Positions 13,410 to 25,420 are shown, numbered from the stretch's first letter. The stretch: 64,000 nucleotides of DNA from Holacanthus passer (GCA_025331565.1 JAFREQ010000040.1:1505501-1569500), one strand, 5' to 3'. Translations and numbers: made by a program. The notes: a model not told the origin generated them from the letters alone.

Positions 13410-13433
13410 TGTGTGTGTGTGTGTGTGTGTGTG
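13410..13433. repeat. (TG)n microsatellite
   Basis: About twelve perfect TG units. Confidence 0.92.
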
Positions 13434-13628
13434 CAGCCATTGCAGGATTAAGTGTGATCCTAAGGTGAATGTATGTGTGTTAATTATAAGCCCGGTCTTT
13501 TCAGTCCTGATCTCACTGCACAGTAAAGAAGAAAATGTATTTGGGTTTTTGGAGTTGCAGGATATTAAAGATGCTCTGTGACAAAGCATAACAACACTTT
13601 TTTCTAACTACATTCTTTCAATATTTCA

Positions 13629-13654
<26 letters not shown>
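13629..13654. repeat. Poly-T tract
   Basis: About 26 T residues; could be the reverse of a retroposon poly-A tail, but no recognisable element body adjoins it. Confidence 0.9.
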
Positions 13655-13660
<6 letters not shown>

Positions 13661-15120
13661 CGCATAAAAGGTAATTATGCGTAAACAGCCTCCTTATAGC
13701 TCCACAGGTGCACACTGTATGCTCTTTACAGAAGCATAACTAGATGATTGGATGCTTTTTAAACTGTATTCCAATTCATACAGTGAAGCCCATTAACTAC
13801 ACAGAAGGTGTTTGCTTACAGCTTCCATCTTGGGCATTTTTTAAAACAAACATGACAACGAGAGCTGGAGCCCGGCCTCGCAGCGGCTACAGATGTGAAC
13901 CCAACTCGACGTCTCAGCCCTTGTAATCCATCACCGTTGCGTCAGAACAGTAACATCCACTTCTAAATTTTGAAAGAAGTTCTGCTCACCATTACATATT
14001 AATGTTTGCTGTCAGGAATACGGTGTTAGCTAAGGCGAGGCAGGAGCGGCATCTTGTTCCTGCTTGTTTCTATGATTTCTGTTTTTTTTTTTTTTTCTCT
14101 CTCCACCTTGCTGTAACGTTCGGTCAAGTCAGGTCGACAGAGAAACCGAAGATTCGTCCAGCAGCTACAGGATAGTTTCAAAAAAGCATGTGGCTTAAAA
14201 CTGGCCTTCTTAGCTTTCTGAAGATTTTTTTTTTTAATTTTGGATTGGGAGAAAAGTTTAAGCTTGGTCTTGCTTTTCAGTTTGGATGTATTGATTTGAT
14301 GTGTGTGAGTGTGGAAGGGTATACTTCTGTTTTTATTATTAATGTTTTATTTTATCGACCATACAGCCAAAAGAATACGTATAAATCTTCACAGTACCTT
14401 AATGCTGCACCGAGCCAAAGCTGTCAAACTTTACTACGATACAAAAAATAACCATCACCTATAGAGAGACAAAGCTTCACACATGTAATCTGCAAAAGAT
14501 TGTGTGACACCAATTTACGTTCCACCTGTGTCAGCTCAAGGACACACATGTGCATACGTAGTCTCGGCATTGCTCTTATTGGAGACACGTTAATGACTCC
14601 TCACATACTGATAGACTCAGGGCGCAATCCAGAGGAAGGGATTTACAACGAGAGACAGTGGCACACTGGTGGGCAGCAATCTTAAACAAAAGAACAAAAG
14701 GCTGCGCCACGTATGGTGCCATCTGTTGTCAGTATCCTGTCGCCCCGACGTGAACACAAAAGCTCCAGAGAGAACTGCCTCCAACTTCCCCTATTCAGTC
14801 AATTTGCAAACTAGAATGGCCGGAATTCATTGGCAAATAGCTGTGACTGAACAGGGGGCACTCCAGTGAACTAATCCCTTCGAGCACTCTGCATTTTGCA
14901 GGGAGTGGCAACCTGCCAACGCCGGCCATTGAAGCTACATTGCTATTGTGTCATTTTTAATGCAGCGCTGTTTTCTATCTCAGTAGCAACAATGAGTGAC
15001 GGTATTTTGGCCTCTTGGAAGTGTTACCACTCCACCAGTGATGGGCTGCAGGAAGGCAGGAATCTAAATGCATCCTACAAATTTGCAAATTAAAACATTT
15101 TTTTTTTTTTTTTTTTTTTC

Positions 15121-18100
15121 ATCCCTGGCCATGAAAATTTGAATTTACGTGTCATATCATTAAAACTTCACTCTTGGCCCGTTTTCTGCAGCTTCTGAAC
15201 CCGAAAGAAATCACATTCAATATGTTATTAACACATTTGAAAGGAGCCAAGTTCCTCTGATGAAGCATAAAATGTAACAATGGCGTCACGTGATGCGAAG
15301 CCCTTTTAATTAAATATTTAATAATTCATCTTTCAAGCAAAATGAGTGTCAGGGGTTCATTCTCTCGCCGGCGGTCCGACGTCGGTCCACAGCTGCGTGT
15401 TCACCTACTTCACCAGTCACACAAATCCTCTGCTAAAGCACTGATCTGTTTAACTGCTGTAACAAGGCAGCTTATGGGGTCTGTGCAGCTCATTATTCTG
15501 CCACTGCTGCTGGCTGTGTGTACTCACCTACCTAAACCAAGACTGCCACCTGCTCTTTTTTTTTTTGCGCTGCATGTGGAGGGAATGTGTCTCTGCAGAT
15601 TTCTGATCACCAACACCAAAAAATGTAATGCGGTGGGAGTGTTAGTCCATATCTGTGTAACCAATTATCTGTGTCCCCGCTCCCTGACTCATGCGAACAT
15701 ACTTCACTGTGCCATGTTTTCACTCAGTCCAATCAGCCTCAACTCCGCCGCGATGCCCTTCAACCTCCAATTGGCCGATCCTGCAGATCTCTTTTTAGGA
15801 ACGCAGTCATGGGAGCAGATTGGTGGGCTAGACAAGTGACACGAATACTAAGAGCGCCCTCACATTCAGTCAGTCTGCCGCCCAGGGCATCCTGTCTTAA
15901 TCCCTTTGCAGAGACCAGACAGAGCCTTGGCAGAGTGCATTTGAACATGGAGGTCCCTGCAGATTATTTAGCCCATGCAATTATCATAATGGAGGCAGCA
16001 TAAGGTAATACGTGAATAGGAATTGAATTATCACTTGAAAGGTGTCTCTTTACCCTCTCGCTCTCCCTCTCTCCAGTATTGGCACAAGATAGCAACCTTC
16101 CTCTACTTACCTTGAAATTAAGGCACATGAAATAACACACAGGAACTCTACTTAGAAATTGCTGTGGCTTAAAACCGTAAGAGGTAAAGTCCCTGAAAAA
16201 TAGCTGCACCCAGATATACTTGTTTGTCATTACTCAACACGGTTTAATATAACTCCTATTTCCGAGAAGTCTAGATGTGTGATGTCTTAATAATGTCATG
16301 ATGTAAAGCCAAAAAGCTGCATTGCTTTTTTCTCTTCTATTAAAATCGTGACAGAACTTTTTACACAACAGTTTGAGACTTTCAAACCACTTTTTAGTCA
16401 CGGTGGCAATTTCGAAACCATTCGATAAACAAAGCAAACAAAATGGGGCCGTCACCATTTAATAACTGCAGTCAGTCTATAGGGCAAAGTGGCTGGATGG
16501 CTGATAACAACATTACATTTCTCATCAGAAACCAGAGATTGATTAAAAATAATGTCTTTTGTACTGTTCTCAGACATAATACCACACACCACCCATATTG
16601 CCAGATAGCAAATTAAAATGTGTCTAAAAAGGTTTTCGTCCTCGCAGCGATTGTCTGTCTGACCATAATTCCAGATGGCAGTTTCATCGCTCTCGATTTT
16701 GCCTTTCTTTTAATTTAATCTCGTTCCATCACAGACGGGAGGAAATGAGCCCGGTCATCTAAAATTGTGATGATTTTCAATAATATGATCGCGCCATCTG
16801 GGATCGCTGCTGCCCTGAGGGGATGGTGGAGGTTAAGCTCGGGTCAGGGGGGGTCAACTGTACCGCCTCTTTTCTCACGGTCCATGATGGAGAGAGCCAG
16901 ATCACGGTCTGTTCTTTTTTTGGCTGGTAAAGAAAACAAAGCATGTTTGGCTAGTTTGATTATTTTTTTAGCTCATATTCAGGAGAACAAGTTATCAGGA
17001 ATATTTTCAGTATATAGTAAGATGGACAGATCCTAGTCTCTTGTGCACAGGATGTAGAAATTGGATGGATGTGTTTTTCTATATATATTATATTTCTGAT
17101 CCATATACTTTTATTGGTCTTAAAACTTCTTCAGAAATAAACACTAACATCGCCGCAGAGCTTAATCAATATTTTTTACACATTAACACCGAATCAAACG
17201 ACTCTGTGTAAAATAAGAGAGGCTGCTCATATCATTAATAGCATCATCCAACTCTGCAGTCCCATAAAGCTTTGCAGCCTCTTGTAGCTCATTGTTTAAA
17301 ATTTTACGACCTGTGTACAGTATTTGGTGTGTGGTTGAGTCGATATATCTGTGAGCTTGTTTTCTTGTTTTTGTGCCTCCCAGTGTCCGAAAATCAATTA
17401 ATGCAGCTTTAAAACTAAAGGAACCAATTGAGCCTTTATGTGAAAGCATTCAGGAAATCCAATTACATTGTTCTCGTGCAATGTTGTATTGAACTATCTG
17501 AAATAACTACGTGTGGCTTAAAATGTAGCACATGGAGTTTTAAAACATTCTTGTGTGCAAGTTTAAGCATCCGGAGTAAAAAAAAAAAATCTCAAACCAG
17601 CTTTATTAAACCTGCAGTCTTCACAGCGTTCTCAAGCCTATGGCTGTGATCCATTCCACCTTTTCACTGATGCCCTTGGCAGCCATCCATTCATGAAGCA
17701 CTTTTATCTCCACAGTGATGAGAGAGAACACTTCAGCGTAACCCACTAGTATGACCTTATATATGTTTGCTTTTCCATATCTGTGGCCGTCTTTCAACAA
17801 GAACATTATAGAACGTCTCGTGGATTGTATCTCATGCAATCAGGGCGATGTTACCTTGAATCCACTCTAAGCGAAACACTGCGGCTCCAGACGGTTGTAT
17901 TACAGCAATTTTGCCAGGATGCTCCAGTTACTTTCATTTCCTTGAAAATGAAATGTTGTGGCTGCTGTCAGTTTTAACTTCAAATGATCCAATTGAGGGC
18001 ACAGAAATTATTTCAATTTGGTTTCATTCAGAGCTAAAATAATGATTTCTCATTCCTCTCGGGATCCAAATAAGTCATATTCCATACAGGGAAAACAAGA

Positions 18101-19317
18101 AAAGCCCAAACATGGTTTGCATCATTTCTTTTATTTTTTGGGACCTCACCCAGAGTGCATTGCAGCAGCGGCCTGTAATTCTTCTCACAGAGGAGCAAAG
18201 AGAGGCTGCACTGCCAACATGGCTTGTTTAAAACACTCACTGAATGCGACTGGTGCGAAAAGTCTTTTGATTCCAAGCATCACTCCTACAACAGCTCGCC
18301 CGACCGAACCAGATGACAAAGACAAGGCAAATAAAAAATATATATCAGGCGGCAACAGCTACAGGAAGTGACAGATGCGATTATAGCATAACCACAGTAA
18401 ACAGGACAATATACCAAACATTATGATGCATATGCCAGCTACAGTACGGCCAGCCTGACTTCACCCCGACAAAGACACGGTTTAAGATCAGCCGCAGCGA
18501 GCAAGCAAGCCGGTGACATTACTAAAAAAATATTTGCTGGATAACACCATCCCGAGAGAATGAAAGATGTTCACGAAAACGCACTTTATTTCTGCTGCTC
18601 TGAGACTCGTCCAGTCAACGAAAGGGCCATCATTTCTGCTCCTGTTAAAAGAAAAGACTTTGGCTGATAAGTCAGCAGCGCCCAACAGCCTCCTAGATTT
18701 ATTTCCCTAACACCAGCACTCTGCGTACTCAGGCCGAGATGGGGGAGGGGAATTGCTTTTTTTTTTTTTTCTTCAGGTGGAGCAGAGGCGGAGAGTGAAG
18801 TACTCTCAGTCTGCGTGTCAGAATGAGACAGCAGCAGCGGTGGCCTCCAGTCATCATGGCCGCCGGTGCAAGATTTTAAAACCACCATCCCCCATATCCC
18901 CCGAGACGAGCGCAAACAGGCATGAAACATGGACACACACTGCAACAAAGAGGTTTATTTCTCTCCAAGTGTTGAGAGTCTTTACTTGGAGCAACACAGA
19001 CAGACGGTCATAGTCCTGAAATCAAATTACCCACTTAACAAATCAGGTAATTAATGTTCAGCTGCTTACATACATGTAGGTTTCTAATGCGTTAATGACT
19101 GAGCAGCACAACAACAACACTCAGAACCTCGGCACTCGTCGCACTCTAAGCTTAAAGCAACGCTGCTGTTGTGTTTTATTGACCTGTCACGGCAAGAAAA
19201 GCATGAAAGTCCATCCATCACACTGGGCCACAGTTTCCAAGACACACTTTACTTGTTAGTTTAATCTGCTGCGTCCGATCTGCACAAACATTTGTTGTTT
19301 TGCTCTGTTTCACGGAT
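15121..19317. other. Non-coding stretch
   Basis: No gene supported. The 165-codon frame at 15342-15839 shows no domain, signal or family resemblance and starts in a GC-rich patch. Short AT-rich, TAAT-containing blocks around 15.7-16.05 kb could be conserved regulatory sequence, but this cannot be judged from one genome. Confidence 0.45.
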
Positions 19318-19623
19318 GTTATCACAATTAATTAATCAGCCAAATGTTTTCTGAATGAATCAATTACTCACTTTGTCTGTAACACGTCATGGAAAAACGT
19401 CCATCCCAAGGTGATGTTTTCAGATTGTGTCTTTCATCTGAACACAACCTAAAGATATTTAAATTATGATCACACGTGACGAAGAAAAACAACATATGCT
19501 CATTTGTGACGATCTGGACCCAGAGAACGTTCTGCTCTCTCGCTTGAAAAATGATTCATTGATAAACAAAACAGGTGGTTAATTTTCTTCTTATCACCTA
19601 ATTGATTAATTGACTAACTGCTC
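19318..19623 (+). mobile_element. GGGCTGCAAC-type repeat, forward, diverged (copy 4)
   Basis: Long but diverged copy, about 300 bp. The left end reads ATCACAATTAATTAATCAGC. Inside are AAGGTGATGTTTTCAGATTG, CCTAAAGATATTTAAATTAT, CTCGCTTGAAAAATGATTCA and GGTTAATTTTCTTCTTATC; the right end is ATTGATTAATTGACTAACTG then CTCT. The order of blocks matches the family, though TIR identity is poor. Confidence 0.65.
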
Positions 19624-22600
19624 TTTTTCGATTTCCTCCAAACTATATTAAAAGATAACGCTGGCACTACTCTATGTTCTTTCTGTCCCTGAACAGACCA
19701 AACAATGTATATATCCTACACACAAGTATTTTCTGTGAAGCATTATTGAGTTTCTTCTTCTGCAGTAGAGCTTCAAAAAATCATGAATGAGCCACAGCGT
19801 TGCACTGGATGACGTGTTCCTTCATTACGGTGAACATAGGTAGTTAGTTTTTAATTAATTCTATGTACTCACTAGAGCAACAAACGTCAAAACATAGAAA
19901 TAGTCTCTCACAAATGCACAGAATCCATATACACCTGTTTGAGTTAACTAGAGTTTGTAGTTGTTTGAAGATAGTATGAGCCTGTTTAACAAAGGGAACT
20001 ATTCATTTGTGACCTGCTTTCAAAGATTTACATGTTCAATAGTAACAAATGGACTTCAGGCTCAGGCCGGTTCTTATTTGTTGTATATACTATATTAATA
20101 TATCCACTAGCACCGAAGACTTGCGTCATAATTTCAAACACTGACACAATGTACTTGTTATCCATCTGTATCTCGTAGGCGCATTGTCTGTACACATGTC
20201 TTGTGAGACCCAGATGGCCTGTGAGGTTTCAAAAATCAGCACGAACGAGGTTAAAAAAACAAGACATGCAACAAACGTATGCAAATGCAATGAATCAGTA
20301 ATGTGTTGAATGAATTAGCGCGATGACATTCAGCTCATCAGACAGCCCCTATCAGTGGCCACGGGCTCCTTTCTCCATTATGATGAGAGACTCGGCAGAT
20401 TTCATATCACTTCATGTTTTACCCACTCAATCAATTTCACACTCACTGGATCAACTGCAAACGGCTGCAATCACTAATTGTTGAATAAACCCACAAAATA
20501 TTACAATAAATTACGAGATGAATGAAGCTTATTTTTAGTCACTATATCATTACAGTTAATGTTGGGATATTAAGCAAAGATCCTGCTGAGAGTGTTAATG
20601 ACATCAGGTATTAACTGTGATAACATCGGTATTACACTCACATGAGATTAGCGTCCTCACTGCTGAACATGTGACTTCTTTGTGTGACAGCAGAAGAGCA
20701 AATTGAGATGTTTATTTGTCACTTGGTTGGAATAATCCCATTGTACATAAAACAGTCCAAATTCCCTGTTAGAACTCTGAGGGGAAAATGATAAATATGC
20801 TAACAAGCAAGTAATAATAAAAAAAAAAAAAATCAAAATGTGGCTGCAGAACAAATTGTCCAACGTTACATTTCATCCTCACTGATTTATCATCGTCCTC
20901 AATTTGACTCATGTGGAGCAGCGTCAACTTATTTCTTCTTCAAGGAGACTATGATTTAAAAAAAATTTTTTTTTCAGAAGTGTTACTTAATTTCTTGATT
21001 GGTAGACGCCCAGTTATCTAGGTCTTTGCATCATGGACTGCCAAGCTCGCCTCCCCGCGGTGTGGAAATGTCCAAGCTAACACATTTGGCTGGTTGGAGC
21101 AAACCGTCACTGCACAAGACCCTAATCATCCCACATTGTAATTTAAGTGCTCTGAAACACTCTGCTTTATACTACAGCCTCCTTGCTATGTGCGCCCTGA
21201 TTGAGACATATGTTACCTTAGCCCTTTTCCAACAAACTCATTATAACAAATGAATTTGGCAAATCACAGTGGTGTCAGACATAATGCCGGTGGCTGCTGG
21301 TGCAGAAGCAGAAAAGTGAGGGTGGGTGTGTTTTTTATGTTGCTGGCAGGATTTTAGATGTAAGCAGCTCCTGCTTTCAGCGGCTATGAATACATGTGGA
21401 GCATGCCTAGATGAAATTAATCCACACAGTGTTGCACCAACAAAGAGAGGAAGGATGTTTGAAGCATTTTTTTTTTTTCCTGCTGCAATATATGTGCCAT
21501 CCTTTTATGTAATGAGGCATTCTGCAGATAAAATGTATTCAGATATTATGAAGAATGCATGTGGCCAAAGCTATAATTACTCTGAGTGGAACATCCTCTT
21601 TTGCTGACTTATAAAATTTTCATTCCAGTGGAAACGGAGATGTTTTATTGACAGCCGATAATCTCCATCAGTGTGTTTGCCATGTCTGACATTTTCTTCT
21701 CTTAGGTGGCAGCGCAGGGTTGTTGTAATTCCAGCCAGACAAAATGAGCTCCTGCCAGTGGGATGCCTCATTCGATCTGATTCCCCAGCAGAGGCTCATC
21801 TCTCCACAAGCCTGGCTGGCGTGGCGGGTTGGCTGGTGCAAAAACCAAGCCACATGTAGACTCGTTTCTACTGATTAAGTCAGCCACTCATCCTCACTGG
21901 AGAACATTTCCACCTCGGTTAACAATCTTTACAGTTTAGAAAACACCTGTCATAATATACTCGTTTCTTGTTGCTCTTGGGTTGACGGAAAGAACGATTA
22001 AGAGATAACTTGAGTTGGGAAAGAGACGAGAAGAATACTTGAATCTACGGACCCAGCAGGCAAATGTAATGGTTTTTTTTTTTTGCACTAGGCAGGAGTG
22101 ATTCGCTTTTGGCAAAGGCATCAACTGCACTGAAGAATAGTGTCTGCATCACTTTATTGCAAACCTTGACACGCTGCTGTCACAATTCCTCTGCATATAT
22201 GATACAGTATGTATTGATTTGTTTGCAAGTTACCATCTTGGTGGGCAGAAGATAATAAGGGGTGATAGCAACACATCAGCACTGCTGTGTGGAAGTGGGA
22301 GGTACAGGCTGAACTGTATGTGTATGAATGTCTCAGTCTATTTTTATCTCCAGCACACTCAGGCATATTCCTCGACACTTTGGCTGAATGAGCTAATCTA
22401 ATCTAACGTAATCTAATCTGTGATAACGGAGTAACGAGTTTCTTGTTAGTCACCTGATTTGGGAGATAATAAATTCGGCTATAGTTACGCAAGGACAATA
22501 GCAGACCTCTTCACACTCTTGAATCACGCCATTTGTCAGGGATTTTGGTGCGACGATAAATTGGAGGGTAATGAGAAGTAAAGAGCACTGTAACGCAGCT

Positions 22601-23222
22601 TTGAATAAACCTTAATGACGAATTAATGAAAAATGCTGTTTTTTCAAACCCCGGCAAATGAATCACTGATAAAACATTTCAAAGGCAATAAGCAGGCTAT
22701 AGAATATTTTAGTATAAAGTCGAGATAGTGAAAAATAACCCTCAAATTATAACATTTATCAGCGGCTTTGTTAATATATTGTTGTGTTTTACATCAAGAT
22801 ACAAGCACAGTTTTAGGGAAGAATAGCTGGACCTCATCTTTGTTTGCCAGTTTCACAGGATGTGTTGCTTTTCGCATTGTGTTTTTTCAGCAGCAGCAGA
22901 TTGTGCCATTTCTTTAAAGATTTTCCCGACTGAGGCTTTGTGTATTAAATCACAGGATTCCAATGAGTAACAGGGCTTACAAGATATTCACAGGTCTTGA
23001 TCAAATGGTCCTGCTCGTTTTTCATTTTCAGTCTCCAGCGTAGATGCATCAGCGTCTGTGAAGTCTGGAAATCTGGGACAATCCAGGTTTAGGGAGCTGA
23101 CAAAAAGCTTGTTATAGGCCTATTCCACAGATGGGCAGTATTGTCAAATAATTGAAGCTGCTAATTCATCTTGCTCTTGTTCTTTCATCATTCTATGCAC
23201 ATTGTACTGTATAAATAGATTA
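19624..23222. other. Non-coding, probably intronic stretch before LRRC4C
   Basis: No coding potential. It contains poly-A at about 20819-20832, poly-T at about 21470-21479 and 22073-22084, and an imperfect TAATC pentamer array at 22391-22420. Confidence 0.55.
22391..22420. repeat. Imperfect (TAATC)n pentanucleotide array
   Basis: Reads GCTAATCTAATCTAACGTAA then TCTAATCTG: about five TAATC/TAACG units. Confidence 0.8.
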
Positions 23223-23390
23223 CTGCTGTGAGTAATGATTATTTTCATTATCAATTAATCTGGTGATAATCTTTTTTGATGAATCAAAAAAAAAATGGTG
23301 AAAACTGGCCATCATAATTTCTCAGAGCTCCAAGTTGCATCTTTTATTTCATCTTACTCTGTCCACCACTAAGAAATATCACATTTGAGC
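23223..23390 (+). mobile_element. GGGCTGCAAC-type repeat, forward, just upstream of the LRRC4C acceptor (copy 5)
   Basis: The left end CTGCTGTGAGTAATGATTAT is followed by TTTCATTATCAATTAATCTG, then GTGAAAACTGGCCATCATAA, ATTTCTCAGAGCTCCAAGTT and a terminal piece near AAATATCACATTTGAG. The right half is deleted. It ends about 70 bp before the candidate branch point, so it is inside the intron but close to the splice signals. Confidence 0.65.
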
Positions 23391-23461
23391 CACTGATTGA
23401 TTGATTACTATGATTCACTACAGCAATATCAACAATGTATTCCTTTTCTACTATATGTGTT

Positions 23462-23497
23462 TACTAAATGTTATTCTCCCTTCTCTTCTTGTTGCAG
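23462..23497 (+). other. lrrc4c: Splice acceptor of the LRRC4C coding exon
   Basis: A TACTAA branch-point-like motif (23462-23467) is followed by a pyrimidine-rich run and then TTGTTGCAG, ending at AG 23496-23497. The candidate branch A at 23467 lies 30 nt before the exon, a normal distance. The exon would begin at 23498 with only 27 nt of 5' UTR before the start codon. This matches the known mammalian arrangement, in which the whole ORF is in one exon spliced to upstream non-coding exons. The element is a prediction from sequence pattern; the upstream exons cannot be identified here. Confidence 0.8.
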
Positions 23498-23513
23498 AGA
23501 ACACAAACAGCAG

Positions 23514-23577
23514 ATGAACTATGAATGCTGAACACAATGATCTCCTCCCTCCAGCGCCAGACAATGAGAGGTCGTAG
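23514..23577 (+). promoter_or_regulatory. Two short upstream ORFs overlapping the LRRC4C start
   Basis: Between the predicted splice acceptor and the LRRC4C ATG there are two out-of-frame ATGs. The first, at 23514, encodes five codons and stops at 23531, past the main ATG. The second, at 23521, encodes 18 codons and stops at 23577, inside the LRRC4C frame. The main ATG at 23525 has a poor context (T at -3, C at +4). The next in-frame ATG (Met5, 23537) has A at -3. Leaky scanning or use of Met5 is therefore plausible; this is inference from context rules only. Confidence 0.45.
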
Positions 23578-25420
23578 GCTGAAGGGGGCGCTGTCCAACC
23601 CCCTCTTTGTGCTGCTCTTGGCCCTTCAGATCCTGGTGGTGGCTGGGCTGGTTCGCGCTCAGACCTGTCCTTCTGTCTGCTCATGCAGTAACCAGTTCAG
23701 CAAAGTCATATGCACCCGCCGCAGCCTACGGGACGTCCCAGATGGCATTTCCACCAACACTCGCTACCTGAACCTCCAGGACAACCTCATCCAGGTCATC
23801 AAGGTGGACAGTTTCAAACATCTGCGCCATCTGGAGATCCTGCAGCTGAGCAAGAACCACATCCGCAGCATTGAAATTGGCGCCTTCAATGGGCTGGCCA
23901 GTCTCAACACCCTGGAGCTCTTTGATAATCGGCTCACGACAATCCCCAATGGAGCATTTGAGTACTTGTCCAAGCTGAAGGAACTGTGGCTACGGAACAA
24001 CCCCATCGAAAGTATACCATCTTATGCCTTCAACCGGGTCCCCTCGCTTCGAAGGCTGGATCTAGGTGAGCTCAAACGTCTCTCCTACATTTCTGATGGA
24101 GCCTTCAAGGACTTGAGCAACCTGCGCTACCTGAACTTGGGAATGTGCAACCTCAAGGAGATCCCCAACATCTTACCTTTGGTGAGACTCGAAGAGCTAG
24201 AAATGTCAGGAAACCAGATCTCCGTTATCAAGCCCAGCTCATTCACGGGATTAGTGAACCTCCAGAAGCTGTGGATGATGCACGCCCAGATCCAAACTAT
24301 CGAGAGGAATTCCTTTGATGACCTTCAGTCGCTGGTGGAGCTCAACCTGGCTCACAACAACCTCACCTTTCTACCACATGACCTCTTCACGCCGTTGCAT
24401 CGTCTGGAGCGGGTCCACCTCCATCACAACCCTTGGAACTGCAACTGTGATATCTTGTGGCTCAGCTGGTGGTTGAAGGAGGCGGTACCTGCCAACACCA
24501 GCTGCTGCGCCCGCTGCCACACTCCTACAGTCTTTAAAGGTCGCTACATCGGGGAATTGGACCACAGCTACTTCCAGTGTGATGTTCCTGTCATCGTGGA
24601 GCCACCCAGTGACTTGAATGTGACAGAAGGCATGGGTGCAGAGCTTAAATGTCGCACGAGCTCGCTGACATCCATCAGCTGGCTCACACCGAATGGCTCG
24701 CTGGTGACACATGGGGCTTATAAGGTGCGTTTGTCTGTACTCAATGACGGGACACTGAACTTTACTAGCGTCACAATGCAGGACACTGGGACTTACACCT
24801 GTATGGTTAGCAACACAGCGGGCAACATTTCTGCCTCCGCTGTGCTTAATGTCACCTCTGTGGAAAACAGCGGGGTGACCTATTTTACCACAGTCACCGT
24901 GGAGACCATCGAGACCCCGGGGGACGATAGCCAAACGCCGCTCCCGCCATTTGGCTGGGTGTCATCCTCAACGACTAAAGGTACTCCCGTTTCAACAAGG
25001 ACCACAGAGCGGACTTACACCATTCCAGTTCTTGATCTGGATGGAGAGGGAGCCCTCAATGGCCTGGACGAGGTGATGAAAACCACAAAGATTATCATTG
25101 GCTGCTTCGTGGCCATCACGCTCATGGCCGCCGTCCTGCTGGTTATTTTCTACAAGATGAGGAAGCAGCATAACCAGCAGGATCCTGATGGCCCCGCCTC
25201 CTCCATGGAGGTCATTACAGTGGAAGAAGAGCTGGCAGGTGTGGCCGCCATGGAGAGACACCTATCGCTGCCCCCTCTGGAGCACTACAACCACTACAAC
25301 ACCTACAAGAGCACTTACCACCACCCTCCTATGCTCAGTACCATACACAGCTCAGCCACACAGGAACCTTTACTGATTCAAGCCTGCTCAAAAGACAATG
25401 TACAAGAGACCCAAATCTGA
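23525..25420 (+). CDS. lrrc4c: LRRC4C / netrin-G ligand 1 (NGL-1), complete single-exon coding sequence
   Basis: Postsynaptic type I membrane adhesion protein. In mammals NGL-1 binds netrin-G1 on axons and PSD-95-type scaffolds through its C-terminus. The 631 codons run from ATG to TGA without interruption (human protein about 640). Visible in order: hydrophobic signal peptide about residues 25-45, with likely cleavage after VRA-45; cysteine-rich LRRNT (C48, C52, C54, C63); about nine LRRs (residues 76-300) with LxxLxLxxN patterns; LRRCT opening NPWNCNCDILWL (C306, C308) with C327/C328/C331/C352; one C2-type Ig domain about 353-444 with the C376-C426 pair and the DTGTYTC motif; a Thr/Ser-rich stalk; transmembrane segment about 523-543; cytoplasmic tail ending ETQI, a class I PDZ ligand. 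N-glycosylation sequons are at N279, N324, N365, N390, N412, N434 and N442. The MLN start matches the mammalian N-terminus as I recall it. LRRC4 and LRRC4B are paralogues, but the segment VAGLVRAQTCPSVCSCSNQF and the LRR sequence favour LRRC4C. Teleosts may carry duplicate copies, and I cannot tell a from b. The body is much more GC-rich than its flanks. Confidence 0.97.
   Translation: MLNTMISSLQRQTMRGRRLKGALSNPLFVLLLALQILVVAGLVRAQTCPSVCSCSNQFSKVICTRRSLRDVPDGISTNTRYLNLQDNLIQVIKVDSFKHLRHLEILQLSKNHIRSIEIGAFNGLASLNTLELFDNRLTTIPNGAFEYLSKLKELWLRNNPIESIPSYAFNRVPSLRRLDLGELKRLSYISDGAFKDLSNLRYLNLGMCNLKEIPNILPLVRLEELEMSGNQISVIKPSSFTGLVNLQKLWMMHAQIQTIERNSFDDLQSLVELNLAHNNLTFLPHDLFTPLHRLERVHLHHNPWNCNCDILWLSWWLKEAVPANTSCCARCHTPTVFKGRYIGELDHSYFQCDVPVIVEPPSDLNVTEGMGAELKCRTSSLTSISWLTPNGSLVTHGAYKVRLSVLNDGTLNFTSVTMQDTGTYTCMVSNTAGNISASAVLNVTSVENSGVTYFTTVTVETIETPGDDSQTPLPPFGWVSSSTTKGTPVSTRTTERTYTIPVLDLDGEGALNGLDEVMKTTKIIIGCFVAITLMAAVLLVIFYKMRKQHNQQDPDGPASSMEVITVEEELAGVAAMERHLSLPPLEHYNHYNTYKSTYHHPPMLSTIHSSATQEPLLIQACSKDNVQETQI

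Larger units (their letters stand above)
10376..15120. other. Non-coding stretch with simple repeats
   Basis: Nothing gene-like. It holds (GA)n followed by poly-A at 12500-12530, (TG)n at 13410-13433, and poly-T runs at 13629-13654, about 14081-14096 and about 15100-15119. Poly-G (about 11897-11907) and A-rich patches occur near 11.6-11.9 kb. Confidence 0.5.

Noticed and set aside
15342..15839. 165-codon forward open frame
   Set aside because: No domain or low-complexity-free protein pattern, no splice or promoter context; it contains a Phe run from poly-T. A frame this long is expected by chance in 64 kb read in six frames.
17183..17449. 88-codon reverse frame with protein-like composition (IDFRTLGGTKTRKQAHRYID)
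   Set aside because: Considered as a transposon remnant, but no known motif could be matched.
24371..24934. 187-codon open frame antisense to LRRC4C
   Set aside because: It lies wholly inside the LRRC4C coding exon on the other strand. Its length follows from the GC-rich codon pattern of the sense gene, and it resembles no family.
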